The position numbers and the translations under genes are program-made. DNA of 64,000 nt from Flaccisagitta enflata (Eukaryota; Chaetognatha; Sagittoidea; Aphragmophora): NCBI GenBank assembly GCA_965153355.1, contig OZ231127.1, positions 67,518,001-67,582,000 of the forward strand, read 5' to 3'. Below the pieces are notes generated by a model. It saw only the letters and a program-made list of their open reading frames with translations. It searched no databases and was not told the origin of the DNA. Below, in pieces: positions 1-14,877 of the stretch (its first letter is position 1; each line of letters opens with the position of its first letter).

Positions 1-491
1 ATGAACCGATCGACCAAATCCCGGCCTTTTATCCCCACAAAAAGGCGAAAGTCATCGAAAGAACCACTCTGTCTTTCTGTCTGTCAGTCTGTCTGTCAAT
101 CAGTCGAAATCACTTTACATTTCCTTGTTTGAACTTTGATGCAATGATTACATATCCAAAAGCCAATACCAAAAGTATTGAAAACATGGCATTGCTATTG
201 TTGCACGAATCGTAAGTCAAGATGTCAACATTCAGCATGACTGGATGTAACTCTAAGTGATATAATTATGACGAGATAAAAGTACAGAAGATGTAGATCT
301 ATCACTGTTTTCTGTCACTCTCTCTGTATGTGTTTGTATGGACGTGTCAGTCTGTCCATCTGTTTATCTTATCACCTGGTTCTGCTTTTTATCTGTCTGT
401 CTCTGGCGCATGGCTGTTTGTACTCTGCATGTTTATTTCTTACTTTCACGTTACCCTGCTTTAATCCCTCTCTTTTTCGCCTTGTTTGTAA

Positions 492-553
<62 letters not shown>

Positions 554-980
554 TTTATGAAACCAGATAAGACGGCCATCGTGACCAAAAGGGAGGGAAA
601 AGGAAGAGGAGCAGAAGGAAGAAGAGTATGGAGGAGGAGGAAAGAGAGGGAGAGGAGGAGGAGCGAGAGAAGGAGTATTAATGCAAACTCACTATCTCTC
701 ATGTGAACGATGATGGACTGGACTCCAAACAAGGAAAGAACGAAAACATGGAAAATGTATTCGCCATCGTTTTTATCACGTCTATCTCACCGAACTATCA
801 CGCGACTATCCTTCTAAATCCTTCTCTATCTCTGTCTCTGTCTCTTTTCATGTGTTTGCTTTGAGCAGTTTGTTTACTTTCCTACCACTAATGTCTTTTT
901 TCTTTCTGTTTTGCTTAGATGTTTTTTTCTGTACCATCACTTGGTCAGTCTTGCCTTAAGATGTTTCTCTGAATATTGTA
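1..980. other. No gene seen; CT microsatellite
   Basis: No convincing exon was found. The stretch holds CTGT-rich sequence near 65-110 and 305-420 and a (CT)n run at about 493-549, followed by a purine-rich GGA/GAG stretch near 590-680. Open frames here are translations of these repeats. Confidence 0.6.
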
Positions 981-1957
981 CAGTGCGACTCATAAAAAAA
1001 GTTACAACTTTCAGTATGATTTTACATTATTTAAATTCAACGAATCTTATTGTTATTCATGAGCATTTTAAAGAGCTTCAAAAAATGAACAATTTGCCAC
1101 CAGTCCCATTGAATTTGATCAATTAGTTTGGATTTTATGTTAAAATGAAGACAAATGTATCAAAACCTACGTGGGAAAACAACAGATTTTCTGTTATAGT
1201 TTTTAAAGGACAAATTTTACAAAAACTGTTGTAATTTGTAAACCAATTGAGCTAGTAACTCCAGAAACGGCTCAAATGACAGATTTTTTGAAGGGCTTTC
1301 TCAATGTCATTGATTTTGATAGGTTTTTACTTGATTTGAACCATTTATGAATGACAAAAGAAAGATTTTTTTTATTACTTAAATTTGAAAAATTATTGAT
1401 CTTTTTTTCCTCTTAAAATATCCATGTTAGAATAAAAAAAAAAATGAACAAAATCAGTGATCCTTTGAAAGATCTTTGAAAGATCTTTCATTCTAGACCA
1501 ATCCCAGCCTCCTAGCTTTACTCATTTGGAAATGACATTGGTTTGAAGTTAAATGGGTACATTTTGGTGATGCACCTTTTCAAACTTGAAAATGAATACT
1601 CTTCAGTCTTTTCTTTACTGCGTCTGAACAAATTGAGCTAGAAATGCGAGATTGGCGGCAAATGAAAGCTCTTTTAAATATCTTTGATATGATCTATGAT
1701 TTCAATTGAAATCTTGCAGTGCAAATGACAAAAATCAAATATAAAAGGAAGAATTTATAGTTCAGATACAGATCCTGGAACCATTATCTACTTTTTATCA
1801 TAAAATCTAAAATAATTGATGAAAACTCATGGGATTTGTGACATAGTCTCATTTGATGACACTCTTTCCATTTCTCACAAAAAAAATATTGATAAATCAT
1901 TTTTTTCACCAGAAATATCTTTGAGAACAGCTGTAACCTTTTTTATGGTTCGCAGTG
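981..1957. mobile_element. Terminal-inverted-repeat element with TA flanks
   Basis: The left end reads CAGTGCGACTCATAAAAAAA. The right end, read on the minus strand, starts CACTGCGAACCATAAAAAAG, so the ends form imperfect inverted repeats of about 28 bp. TA lies directly outside both ends, the target site typical of Tc1/mariner elements. No transposase frame is visible, so this is a non-autonomous copy. Inner sequence (a run of AAAGATCTTT followed by TCTAGACCAATCCCAG) resembles that of the element at 33877-34263. Confidence 0.6.
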
Positions 1958-2046
1958 TATTTCTCCTCTTATTGACTGGTTTGATTTTTTGAATTTGCAA
2001 TTTTGCACTCGATCTATACGTAATGAACCACGTTTGAATAGAAACA

Positions 2047-2180
2047 ACAAGGCCAAGTAGGCCAATAAGGTGCGAAGTGTGGATCGTCGAACGAATGTGT
2101 TACCGACCGACCGACCGACCGACCGACCAACCAACCAACCAACGGACACAGCCAGTTATAGAGGTGCTATGCCGCACCTA
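2047..2180 (-). mobile_element. Helentron-like short element, family C
   Basis: On the minus strand it begins TTTTTAGGTGCGGC and ends near GGCCTACTTGGCCTTGTT. AGGTGCG at the 5' edge pairs with CGCACCT placed inside the 3' end, with a GGCC...GGCC hairpin between that and the edge. The middle carries a (GTCG/GTTG)n tract. Three other copies lie at 33618, 41872 and 43819, all in the same orientation. Confidence 0.65.
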
Positions 2181-2333
2181 AAAAACGACAATGAATTCGT
2201 CCTCGCGTGGTTTGAGTGTTTTGTTAACTGCCCTCATTTTCAGATGAGGATTCGGCCAAAAGTTACCTGCTCGTTATACCGGTATTCATTCCGACTAGTA
2301 TTGGCCCGATATAAAGCCTTGTTTTGTATTGGC

Positions 2334-2531
2334 AGACTCTCGACTCAATAAGAGGCTTTGATTGTCCGTTTGGTTTGTCAGTCTGTCTGTCGGTCTGTCA
2401 CGCTTGAGTTGAAAAGAGTGAAAACGCGCAATTTTTAATACCGTAATTGTGTGTGGGGGGTGTGTGAGTGGGGGGGGGAGGGAGGGGGTTGTGCACCCCT
2501 GCCCACCCGTTTGCGACGATATTGTTACCTG
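2334..2531 (+). mobile_element. Helentron-like short element, family B (degenerate)
   Basis: It shares CGACTCAATAAGAGGCTTTG, a GTCTGTCTGTCGG tract, a G-rich middle and GCACCCCTGCCCACCCGT with the copies at 12043, 55193 and 59936. The two ends have decayed, so the borders are approximate. Confidence 0.5.
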
Positions 2532-2979
2532 TTCTTTTTTCTTCTTGGCTTCGTTTAGGACATCTTCCAAGTTTCTTCTACTCTCTTCTCTCTAAGCTGT
2601 TCAGTGTCTACTGCTCGGAGAATAGTAAAAATAAGGTTGAAAGGATAGACCTGTCTTTTCCATCTGTCTCTAGCTCTGTGACTGTCACGTCCACCCTGTC
2701 TCACGGTTCCGTTAATGCTGACAAGCTAAACACACCTGTTGGCCTACTTGTTTTTTTTCTCATGTCAAAAAAGATGGGACGTCGTATTCGGTTGGGCAGC
2801 AGGCGAAAACACATAATGAGAAAAAAAAACTGTTTATGACGACTGAAGTCATACTGAGTATACTCTTCTTTATAAAGAATTGCTTCAATGGAGGTTGCAT
2901 TCCACTGTCTTTCCCTTTGGAGAGAATCCATATATCCCGCCCTGCAATCATCGTGTGTAATCTTCCTAACTTGTACACA

Positions 2980-3013
2980 TATCGCTCTCTTTCTTTCTCT
3001 TTCTCTTTCTCTT

Positions 3014-3053
<40 letters not shown>

Positions 3054-3200
3054 TCTCTCTTTCTTTTTGACTCTCCCACCAACCTCTCCCACCCCAAAAA
3101 CCAGAGATTAAAAGCTTTACTTGGTTATTTTTTTTTATCCCTTCACTGTCCTCCTGTCTATCTAGTCTATCCAGTCGGTCAGACTTACTTTTCATTGTTT

Positions 3201-3238
<38 letters not shown>

Positions 3239-3562
3239 GTCCATTCTGTCTCAGTTTAAAATCTTTTTTGCCTTTAAAACTCAACAGAGCGGGACTGTCA
3301 GTGGCTTTGGATTTTTAGAGACTTGGCCAAAAAGAATGTGGGAGCTTTAAGAAAAGTTCTCTCTCGTTGTCTCTCTGTTTGTCTGTATCTCCGTCTGTCC
3401 CTCTCTACGTCTGTCTCATTCTATTTATCCGTCTCTCCTCTCTATGTTTCTCTTTCTCTCTCCGTCTATGTCTGTCTGTCTGTTTGTCTGTCTGCCAAGC
3501 TGTCAATCTGTCGTTTTGTTTGCATCTCTGTCTCTGTCTGTCTGTCTTTCTGCCTGCCTGTC

Positions 3563-3643
<81 letters not shown>

Positions 3644-3660
3644 CTTGTCTCCACGAAATA
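2980..3660. repeat. Pyrimidine microsatellites
   Basis: Three tracts: TTTCTC/CT at about 2988-3068, (CT)n at about 3207-3235, and a CTGT tract grading into (CT)n at about 3366-3640. Open frames across them encode only repeats such as Leu-Ser or Cys-Leu-Ser-Val and are not genes. Confidence 0.9.
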
Positions 3661-3844
3661 TAATCGCGCAACTATTATAACAGTATTAACAATACTGAAA
3701 AGGGATTTCGAGTATTCGATTTAAAACTACGCAAGCCGACAAAAGGAGGACGAAAACTTTTTATATGTTCACGAATTTTTCATGAATTTTTCGCGGGTTT
3801 TTATTTATGCTTCGTGTCAGCGATCGATTTACAATTTCCTTCAG

Positions 3845-4090
3845 TCTAAAAGAAGGAGGAAGAAGGAAGAGGAAGTGGAGGAGGAGAGAGAAGAAGAAGA
3901 AGAAGAAGAAGAAGAAAATGAAGAAGAAGAAGAAGAAAATGAAGAAGAAGAAGAAGAAGAAAAAGAAGAAGAAGAAGAAGAAGAAGAAGAAGAAGAAAAA
4001 GTAGAAGAAGAAGAAAAAGATGATGATGAAGGAGAAAAAGGAAACGGGGAGGTAAAGAGAGGAAGATGTGAATAGGAGAAAGAAAGGAAG
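3845..4090. repeat. (GAA)n purine tract
   Basis: About 240 bases of almost pure purine on the plus strand, built from interrupted GAA units. The poly-Glu and poly-Lys frames here are by-products of the repeat. Confidence 0.9.
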
Positions 4091-6337
<2,247 letters not shown>

Positions 6338-6339
6338 GC

Positions 6340-6378
<39 letters not shown>

Positions 6379-6462
6379 AAGAGAAAGAGAAAGAGACAGA
6401 GACAGAGACAGAGACAGAGAAAGAGAAAGAGAAAGAGAGAGAGAGAGAGAAAAAGAGAGAGA
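6338..6462. repeat. (GA)n / (GAGAAA)n / (GAGACA)n purine repeat
   Basis: Blocks of GA, GAGAAA and GAGACA units follow each other, so a hexamer has grown out of a dinucleotide. Arg-Glu open frames across it are artefacts. Confidence 0.9.
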
Positions 6463-6902
6463 CCGTAGTCAAGGATGGAGAACAAAAAAAAGTAGGAGGG
6501 CATAAAGAAATGGGTTAAGTGGAGGAGGAATAAGTTTTTTGTTACTACAAGGATGATCTTTTAGCAACCCTCCGGGCTCGATTTTTCAATTCCCTCGTGT
6601 TTTCATTTTTTTTATACTTTTGAGACTTTTTTTTTTTTAAATGAAAAAAAAAAAAGAATAAATAAAGGAAAAAGAATTTTTCCCTTGATTTCCCCCAAAA
6701 GGGGAAATTCATCATTTTTTTCTGTCTCAGAGCAGAGTTATTATTTTGATTGGCAGCGAGAAGAGTTTTTCTTCATTTTTTTTATCTTTGGAATGAGAAA
6801 CTCCGCGTATATCTGTTTTCATATTCTGCGTTCGTAACTTTCTGAAAATATATGAAGTCTGTGAAAAGAATCTTATTTCACTTTTCTACTTCTTTACTTT
6901 TT

Positions 6903-6984
6903 TCGTCTTCTTCTTCTTCTTCTTCTTCTTCTTCTTCTTCTTCTTCTTCTTCTTCTTCTTCTTCTTCTTCTTCTTCTTCTTCTT

Positions 6985-7013
<29 letters not shown>
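6903..7013. repeat. (TTC)n microsatellite
   Basis: About 36 uninterrupted TTC units, followed by T-rich sequence to about 7110. It encodes poly-Ser or poly-Arg in open frames, which I do not treat as genes. Confidence 0.95.
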
Positions 7014-7015
<2 letters not shown>

Positions 7016-7110
7016 TTTTTTTTTTCTTCTTCTTTTCATTCTTCTTCTTCAAATTTCGTTGTTTCTCTTTCTCCTCTTTTTTTTTCTCTTTCTTTTCCTC
7101 TCCGTGGTTC

Positions 7111-8822
7111 AAAACTATTTTTATGGTCGTTACCAGACGTTTTTTTCAACTTCAAAACCACATCTTGAATATTTTTTCTTCAACTTGTAAATCGATCACT
7201 CAATTTATTAATTTTCCACCCACTGTGCTCGCCTGCCAAACCCGTTTTAAATGCCATTTTCAGTTTTTAAGCGGAAAACTAAAAAGTTTTAATAGTTCAA
7301 ATTTGACTCACGATTTTTTTTTATTCTCTAACTCTTCTTTTTTTCAGTCATAAGAATCATATGGGCTTTTTTTCGAAACGCGTGGTAAATCAGCAGATTT
7401 TTTCCCCGTTACAGTACGCACCCATTTTGATTACGATCGACACTCAATGGACCAAAACCCAGTGCAATATAACGAGCAGGCCTGCATCACCCAGCCTGAA
7501 AAAAGGTGGAAGGGCGACAAAAAATGGGCACTTGTATTAAGCTTCTCACAGTCGAAAACGACGTTTACTCGTAAGGTAATTTCATCATCATCTAGATCAA
7601 CTGATTAAAATGTCTTCTTCCGCAATGCCAGTGAACTGCGCTTATTGAGGCTAAAAGGAACACAACCACGCCATTGGTGAAGGTTTATGGAGGAAAAACA
7701 TTTCGTTTGGGAAACACATATGATACTTTAATATTATTGTACACGGTCAAAGCTCCTCAGTGTTTTTATATTTTCTTCCACTATTCGAGGTTTTTTGAAG
7801 AATGCCAAAGGTGCACCATCAATGGCATCAATGCACCTCAATTCTATTGTATTTCCGTCCTCGAAGGCTTAATGAGGCCAGAGGAAAATGAAGGCAATTG
7901 TGAAATCGATGCTTCTCATGCTGAGCGATATCTCCCTATTTATTGTTGGCTTTCCACATAATGCTCATCGATGCTATCTCTCCGAGTTTCCACTCAAATG
8001 AGGCTAAAAAGAAAGCAGCACGGCTAAGAGATCTCCAATACGGATGCGTGCTCTTTCGATACAAGATAATAAAAGTGAACAGAGTTCAAGAGAAAAACCT
8101 GAAAATAACTTCGAGAAAATTTCGCGTTACCGGCAGACATTCCTACATACAGACGTACCTACGGACACACCCTCCTATAGACATGCGAGGACGGATCCAA
8201 GAATGCGCGATCAATGCCCCTCCTGACTGAGGAGCAGAGTGCCTTATTCTCCAGCGCCCGCTGATATCACTTCTTGGATGAAAACATTTCCTTAATGGGA
8301 AATCGGCCGACAAAGATTCTTTTTAACGCGATTTGTTGATTAATGCGTAAGATAAAACCCTTATTTTTTTCTCATTCTCCTCGCCTTTTTCTCCTTTCTC
8401 TCTCTCTGATTCTCAGCTATGAAAATGTAAGCAAAAAGAACAAAAAAAAAAAAAAAAAATATCAAAAAAACCAAACCAAACCGGAGTTTTCTTTTTTCAC
8501 TCCTCATTGTTCGGTAAAAAAAAAATATCTGGTTCCCAGACTTACATTTCTCTTTTCTCTGACCGAAATGTCTTAAGAGAACTATGCTAAAAGAAGATGA
8601 ATTGAACATAGATGGGCATTTTAGGCAACGGGCAGAGTCAAAGGGAGGGGAAGGAGGGAACGAGAGAGGTATTGAAAGAGAGAGGAATGGAAAGAGGGAG
8701 AGGAAGAGGTAGGATGATTCGGAGAAGATGTGACAGCTTAGGCGAGTTAGGCCGTAGAGTGGAAGAGATGGCATGAGGATTGAGGAGTGTGGAGTGGAGA
8801 AGGGTAAAGATGGAATAAATTG
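7111..8822. other. No gene seen
   Basis: Mixed AT-rich sequence. Short open frames at 7674-7961 and 7943-8230 are not SSR-derived, but they show no domain, signal peptide or splice logic that I recognise. Confidence 0.45.
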
Positions 8823-8988
8823 CAGGCCTGTATATAGTTGCATATTCCCCCCCCCTCCCGGCCGGGGGGGGGGAAATAAATTCAAAGGATTTAGAAATGG
8901 GGAAGGAAATTAAAGGGTGGAAAAATGAAAAGATTAAAAATATAGAAGATTTTTCACTTTTGGCAGTACTAAAATATATACACCCCTG
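8823..8988. mobile_element. Small inverted-repeat element with C/G runs
   Basis: It starts CAGGCCTGTATATAG and ends TATATACACCCCTG. Inside is a palindrome of C and G runs around CCGGCCGG. A second copy at 19390-19493 has the same ends and a C-run/G-run core, which supports a mobile family. Confidence 0.5.
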
Positions 8989-9488
8989 ATAAATGGTTAA
9001 TTTACACAGCATATATAAAGAAGCTATAGGAATGGAATAATAAAAGTAACCGATTGCTGGATGGCGAGAAGAGGATAGGATGCAGGCAAGGGAGGGCAGG
9101 TTAAGTGGGGATAATAATAGTAAGTAAAAAAAAACAACATGTAGATGGTACAAATTCGATTTCAAAACGATACAACTTATTTCGCAAGCAAAAGGTCTAC
9201 GAAGAAAAGGTATATAAACGAGAAGCAGGGAGAGCCAAATAAGTAAAGGGATAAAAAGGGTTCATGAAGATGGTAACAAGAGTAAAAGGAAAAATACAGA
9301 AAAGGTACAAATGAGAGGCGGAATAAAAAGAGAAGATATTTCAACAACAACCAAAAAAATGGCAAGTTAACACCAGGAGTTTACCTCACTTAGTGGTGGG
9401 GTATCTGTTTCTAACAACCTCTGACTTACTCTTTTCTTTTCAATGTTTTTTCAAAGTTATCTTTCTTTTTCATTTTTTCTATCTCTCT

Positions 9489-9855
9489 TTTTAGTCGCAT
9501 GCTAAGCCACTCTAAAAGGTGTGTCGAGTTCGTCTGTGGGTAAAAATTTAGGTGCATTTAGTACAGCTGAGCTTCACTAGAGCGCATTTCAGAGGGCTAG
9601 GCAAAATTATGCCTTATAATGAAGCTGCCTTACTGCTAACATTGAAATGATACAAAATATCTCACAGCTTAGCAAGTTGTATGCCTTATAGTCTGACATG
9701 CCTCAATAGCGGTTGCGCTCTTGCGGGTGTAGGTGGGTACGAGATTTTTTTGATAATACGAAATCGGCTGATGTAGTCATTTCGGGGATTCACTGCCCCT
9801 GCTCAACCGTAAGTGATTACTTGTTAGTCATTTTTGCCGTATCCGGCCTTGCTCT
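9489..9855 (+). mobile_element. Degenerate family A Helentron-like element (doubtful)
   Basis: The left edge reads TTTTTAGTCGCATGCTAAGC. About 350 bp later GCCGTATCCGGCCTTG resembles the family's 3' end. The middle is not conserved, so the two ends may belong to different fragments. Confidence 0.3.
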
Positions 9856-10012
9856 TCCTGTAAAGAGAGAGGGCCATTGATTGATGAGCTCAAAAAGATA
9901 TGAGGAAAGAAAGGAAAATGAATTTCCGCCTGAAAATTCACAAAAGAGTCGATTGAAAGAAAAGATATGGAATATGGTGGGTGAAAATGATACTTTGGGA
10001 AGAGACACGTAC

Positions 10013-10135
10013 ACACACACACAAACAAACAAACAAACAAACAAACAAACAAACAAACAAACAAACAAACAAACAAACAAACACACACACTCACAAAGAC
10101 AAAGAAAGGCAGACGGACAGACAGACAGACAGACG
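10013..10135. repeat. (AC)n, (AAAC)n and (GACA)n microsatellites
   Basis: Short AC tracts bracket about 15 AAAC units, followed by GACA/GACG units to about 10138. Confidence 0.9.
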
Positions 10136-11278
10136 GAGACAAGCTGTGAAAGTCAGTGATACTATCAATAGTTGTACTGCATGAACCAAAAGAGCGGAAA
10201 AAGAAAGCAAAACAAACCGACATAAACACAGAAAGACAGTGAGAGTGACAAAGAGACAAAACAAGCCCGACCAAGCAATGATGCGTCCTGGTTGTGTATC
10301 TTCGTAATTCATGTATTTACTTTGGCCGTTTGGCGGTAGACATATGAGTTATGACGCTATATTCTCATTTAAATAAACTGTTTATATGAGATATATGGAG
10401 GGATAGATGGATAGACAGACTGATAAAAAGACAAGGCTCTCAAGGCATCCTGTTTGGTTTACTACAAGACATCGCCGTGTCTGAAAAGTACCGAAAACCT
10501 CGATTTTCACGGAGGCGTAACACCAATGGACATACAGACGGACCAACGGACGGACGGATGGACAGACTCTTTATAAAGATACGTTCCTGACGGAGGCATC
10601 TAAAAACTAGAAAAATAAAAGAACCAATGAATGAAAGATGAAACACGAGTGAATTACTGGGGAAGCCATAACTCGAGGAACTCGTTGTTATGAGGGAGAA
10701 GCAACTGACCTGAGGCCCCCGACAAAGAAGCAGAAAAAGAAGAGAACCTCTTTTATCTTTTATTACATTCATTCTCTTATCTCTCTTCTCCTTCTTGCCG
10801 ATATTTACGAGATGTTGTTGTTCTTATGAGACGTAAAAGAACTCCAAATCGGGCCTGCAGCTATACTTTCATGCTGTGCTCTTGCTCACTTGGGTACGTC
10901 TGACTCTGTCTTGCTTAATGTCTCTCTCAGCCTGTTTGTTTGTAAGTCTGTCTGTTTGGCTCTGTCTCTGTCTCTGTGTTTAACTCTTGGTCTCTCTCAG
11001 TCAGTTTTTTTGGTCGGCTCTGTCTCTGTCTTTGTATTTCACTCTTACTCTTTCTCAGTTTCTTTCTGTCTTGTTTGCTGTCTCTCTGTCTGCTTGTTGT
11101 CGATCTGGCCGTCTTCTTTTTGTTCCTCTAACCGTCAAATTGTCTTTTTGTCCTAATATTTTCCATTCTCTCTCTGTGAATCTGTCAATCAGTCTGTCTG
11201 CCTGTCTTTCTGTCAGCCTGTCAGTTCGTCTGTCTGTTAGACTCACTGTCTCTGTCTCTCTCAGTCTGTCTGTCTGTT

Positions 11279-11280
<2 letters not shown>
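10136..11280. other. No gene seen; CTGT-rich sequence
   Basis: Near 10525-10575 GACGGACCAACGGACGGACG resembles the (GTCN)n core of the family A/B elements on the opposite strand, but the ends are not recognisable. From 10900 to 11280 the sequence is CTGT/CT-rich and encodes only Leu/Ser/Val repeats. Confidence 0.5.
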
Positions 11281-11375
<95 letters not shown>

Positions 11376-11758
11376 CTCTCTCTCATTCTCTCTTTCCCTC
11401 TTCATTTGATATGCAGCCTCATGTGTGTGTGCTCGATATCGAGGATAATGTATATCCAGTAATAATACTGGGCAAACATCATTCTGAGTCCGGGCTGGGG
11501 CTATCCTCCACTTTTCCTCGAGCTGTGTGGAAAACAATTTAAGGGCACTCCTTCCTTTTACTCTTTTTGTTCTTCCTCGTTCTCGCAGCTCTAAAAAGGC
11601 TTTGTCCATCCGTTGATCCGTCCATCCGTCGGACCGACTGTTGGACTATCCACCGAACCATCAGTCGGTTCATTCGCTGACCTGTATATCGGTCCGTCCT
11701 GCCGTGCCGTTCATTTTGTATGCATAGATTAAGCAGAATCTGTCTGTCTGTCTGTCTG

Positions 11759-11830
<72 letters not shown>

Positions 11831-11852
11831 TCTCTCTCTCGCTCTCTCTCTC
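11281..11852. repeat. Two long (CT)n microsatellites
   Basis: (CT)n runs at about 11279-11373 and 11757-11852 are separated by about 380 bases that include a family B-like fragment (near 11595-11700, with GGCTTTGTCCATCCGT). Leu-Ser open frames here are not genes. Confidence 0.9.
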
Positions 11853-12042
11853 TCCCCCTCGCACGCGCGATAACAAGCTCAGTTGCAGGAAGGAAGCGTA
11901 GAGGATGCATCTTTTGGTAAAATTTTTTGGCCGTGCTTCTTTTTTCTGGTTCTTCTTCCTTTGCTCTTTTTCTTGATCTTCTTCTTGTTTTATTTTGTTT
12001 TGTCGTTGTGGTGCTTCTTCCTCTCCCTTCTTCTCTTTTTTT

Positions 12043-12250
12043 TTCTAGTTGCGAACACGCAGCTCTATAAGAGACTTTGTCCATCGGTCCGTTGGTCCGT
12101 TGGTCCATGATGATCGAATAGAAAAGTGGAGGAACGAGCGTTTTTTATACTTTTTGTGTTTGTTTGTGTGTGGGATGGAGGTTGGGGTGTGTGTGGGGGT
12201 TGGAGCCCCTGCCCACCCGTCCATAATGATATTGTGACCCCGTGTCACTT
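12043..12250 (+). mobile_element. Helentron-like short element, family B
   Basis: The left edge is CTAGTTGCGAACACGCAGCTC, then GAGACTTTGTCC and a GTCC/GTTG tract, a T/G-rich middle, GCCCACCCGTCC, and the 3' hairpin GTGACCCCGTGTCAC. Compared with the copies at 55193 and 59936, the subterminal partner of the 5' repeat is decayed (CATAAT instead of GCAACG). Confidence 0.6.
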
Positions 12251-12257
12251 GCTTTTT

Positions 12258-12335
12258 ATTCTTTTTCTTTTTCTTTTTCTTTTTCTTTTTCTTTTTCTTT
12301 TTCTTTTTCTTTTTCTTTTTCTTTTTCTTCTTAAT
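12258..12335. repeat. (TTTTTC)n repeat
   Basis: About 12 units of TTTTTC. It lies directly after the family B element. Confidence 0.9.
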
Positions 12336-13393
12336 TCATCCTCTTTTTCGGCATCTATTTCTTCTTCTAGTTTTTACACCCAAGTATCTTATCATATCTA
12401 GGGTTTATGTTTCAGATTTCGTTGGCCTAAGTGTAATTACCGAATCAACGTTGTAGAAAATAACAAGGATTTTCTCTTCGACCATCAGTATATTTCCCCG
12501 AAATGGTCAACCCCAAGATTCAAACATGCTGCCCGACCGCTACAATTCTGGCTACACAATTGACACAGATATTGCTGGCGGATAAGTTTGTAAAAAAAAA
12601 AAAAAACTATTACAGAATGAACAGCCCCCATATCAGGGAAGCGGAAACGGAAAGGAAGGAAGATTCCATGGAGACACTTTGGAAATGACTGCGATCCCCT
12701 TCTTCTTGTCTTTATCGTTTCTCTTTCCCACTCTTGAACTTCTTGTTCTTTTTTTCCGCCTTAACACGTCTCCCAATTATGGATCGATGGCTTACAGCAT
12801 GGGCCTGTGTTCACCGTGTAAATTCGTACACAAAAAGGCGGAAAGGAAAAGGAATGGGGACCGTAAGTGTAAACTCCTTTAGGATTTCCCAATATCTTCA
12901 TCCGAATAGTATAGATGCCGTATCCGTTTTTCTCGTCGTCTCTCCCGGTTACACGCGAGCTTGGGTTATCCTTTTTGTTCTGACAAGAAAATAGTTGCAA
13001 AAGCGTTAGATGGTCTGCGGTACCCGTTGCCCCTAAGTTGCTGTGATTAACTGTAAAGCATACATATGAAAATATGGGGGACAAATTCAAGTTACCAAAA
13101 TTTCAACCTTTCACTTTGACTTTCTGTGCATAGAAGGCACTGTAGCTAAAATAACAATCGACCATTGCCCCTCAATTTTTTACCGTCATATATGTGGCGT
13201 TTGCATAGACAAACTTTCTTTCTCGCCATCCTTTGAAGCCAGCTATATCATACGCAACTTTACCAATGTAATTTGCGTCCTCAGCAGACAGGGTGTGCTC
13301 CTCTGTAAAGAATGAGAATCGAGAATGAGAATGAGAATCGTAAGCTTTTAGCTACCTCTGTTTAAATCGTTTTCCAGAGCTGGCGACCCTTTT
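12336..13393. other. No gene recognised
   Basis: Non-repetitive sequence with short open frames on both strands near 12680-13090. They do not match anything I know. I checked the minus strand for a further exon of the cysteine-module gene and did not find the module. Confidence 0.45.
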
Positions 13394-13545
13394 TAGTCGC
13401 GTGCTACGCGACTCTACACCCGCTATGTCGGTCGGTCGGTTGGTCCCCATTTTACTTTTTAGGCGTTTTTGAGCTCCTGCTCCTGCTCCTGCTCCTGCCC
13501 AAACGCTCTGGTGACCTTCTCAAGCACCGTGTATCAGGTCTCGTT
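13394..13545 (+). mobile_element. Helentron-like short element, family A
   Basis: Its 5' edge is TTTTAGTCGCGTGCTACGCG, followed by ACTCTACACC, GCTATGTCGGTCGGTCGG and a CTCCTGCTCCTG tract. The 3' end is degenerate (ACCGTGTATCAGGTCTCGTT); the subterminal copy of the 5' repeat has been lost. Confidence 0.55.
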
Positions 13546-13844
13546 TACTGATAAATAAGCTAGGAAACTTAGAAACTTAGAAAGATATGTACACATCATT
13601 ATACATCAATCATCATAGTTTCCCTATTTACAGTAGAGTGGCGATGACAATTTTTTTTTTCGCAAAAGTTGTCTCACTTTTGACCCAGGAAATGAAAAAA
13701 ATCGATGCAGTGCTTTTTAAGTTATAAAGAAATAACCCATTTTCCCATTGTAAAAGTGCCTCTAAACCAAAAATTGTAAGCTCTCTAACCAACAAACCAA
13801 AGATAAAAGGTATTAAAGGATAACCAGATGATATTTAACGAATA

Positions 13845-14719
13845 CAGTGGGAACCCGATTTAACGACCTTGAAGGGACTGGGGAATTTTGGTCGTTAAAT
13901 CCGAGTGTTGTTAAATCGAATTTACAGTTTTAGATACATTTAGTTAAGATAGTTTTGAAATACATTTTTATATGTTTGTATATGTACTCACCATAGCATT
14001 TGTGTAACTTGCCAACAAACCATCACATAAGCTAAAAGATAGCCTCATTTAATATTAGTATAACATATTTATATGAAAAGTGGAACAAAATACCTCACTA
14101 TATCCAAACTGGAATAACTGGAAGAGGGCCTTATGAACCCTCATTGAATATCACATGTAATGAGTTTTATATCAAATTGTTTCAAACAAAATTGATTTCA
14201 AACCTCTTAGTCCATGATATGGCACCATTTTTAGTATTGTGCTACATGACTCCACCTTACATTGTCCGTTCGTCCATCCGTTGGTTGGGCACACTACTTT
14301 TTTTATGTTTTATATTCTTTGATGATACTGCTCCTGCCTAAATACTCATATGACCTCAAATATGGCACCTGCTTACCGGCACGCGACTGGGGTAGCCGTG
14401 TATCTGGCTTTGTTGTAAAATGTCTTCATGTTTGACCTTTTTGTATTTTTAGAGTATATTAAAACCTAAAAGTATTGAAATAAAAATTTTAGATTACAGA
14501 AAATTATCAATTAAGAGGTTGATGTCACTAAATCAGGTTACGGTCATCCATGGGACTTAAAAATAGTGACTTTAAATCAGGTTTGGATGTTAAATCAGGT
14601 GTTGTTAAATCGAGTAAAATTAACATTACAAATGCCTGTAAAAATTTGGGACTAAAGAAACTTGGCTGTTAAATCCGAAATGTCGTTAAATCAGGTGACG
14701 AAAATGCGGTAGTCCACTG
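13845..14719. mobile_element. TA-flanked inverted-repeat element with a nested insert
   Basis: The left end is CAGTGGGAACCCGATTTAAC and the right end is GACGAAAATGCGGTAGTCCACTG; TA flanks both sides. GTTAAATC motifs recur inward from both ends. This resembles the widespread CAGTGGAACC-type Tc1/mariner (pogo-like) MITEs. No transposase is visible. A degenerate family A element at about 14228-14413 lies inside, with a well-kept 3' end (GCACGCGACTGGGGTAGCCG). Confidence 0.6.
14228..14413 (+). mobile_element. Family A Helentron-like element nested in a MITE
   Basis: The 5' edge has drifted (TTTTTAGTATTGTGCTACATGACTCC read in two parts), but ACCGGCACGCGACTGGGG and GTAGCCGTGTATCTGGCTTT at the 3' end match the family. 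Insertion into the MITE gives an order: MITE first, family A later. Confidence 0.5.
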
Positions 14720-14877
14720 TATCTTTGAAAGTCGGTAATTCTTCCAAGTTTCTTTGTTAAAAGAAATCGCCTACAACTGACTACAACAAAAAGTGAAATA
14801 AAGTAAAATAGTTACGAGGTTATTTCAAGGTGAATTCTGAAATGCTCTATCGGAGATTCGCGCGCCGCCAAACGTAC

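Noticed and set aside
3466-3660. CTGT-tract repeats considered as a CRISPR-like array
   Set aside because: Simple tetranucleotide repeats without spacers in an animal genome.
7674-8230. Two adjoining non-repetitive open frames
   Set aside because: No domain, signal peptide or splice sites that join them; kept only as unexplained sequence.
12761-13090. Minus-strand frame considered as the missing last exon of the cysteine-module gene
   Set aside because: It lacks the module's Cys pattern and no phase-1 acceptor with a sensible pyrimidine tract was found.
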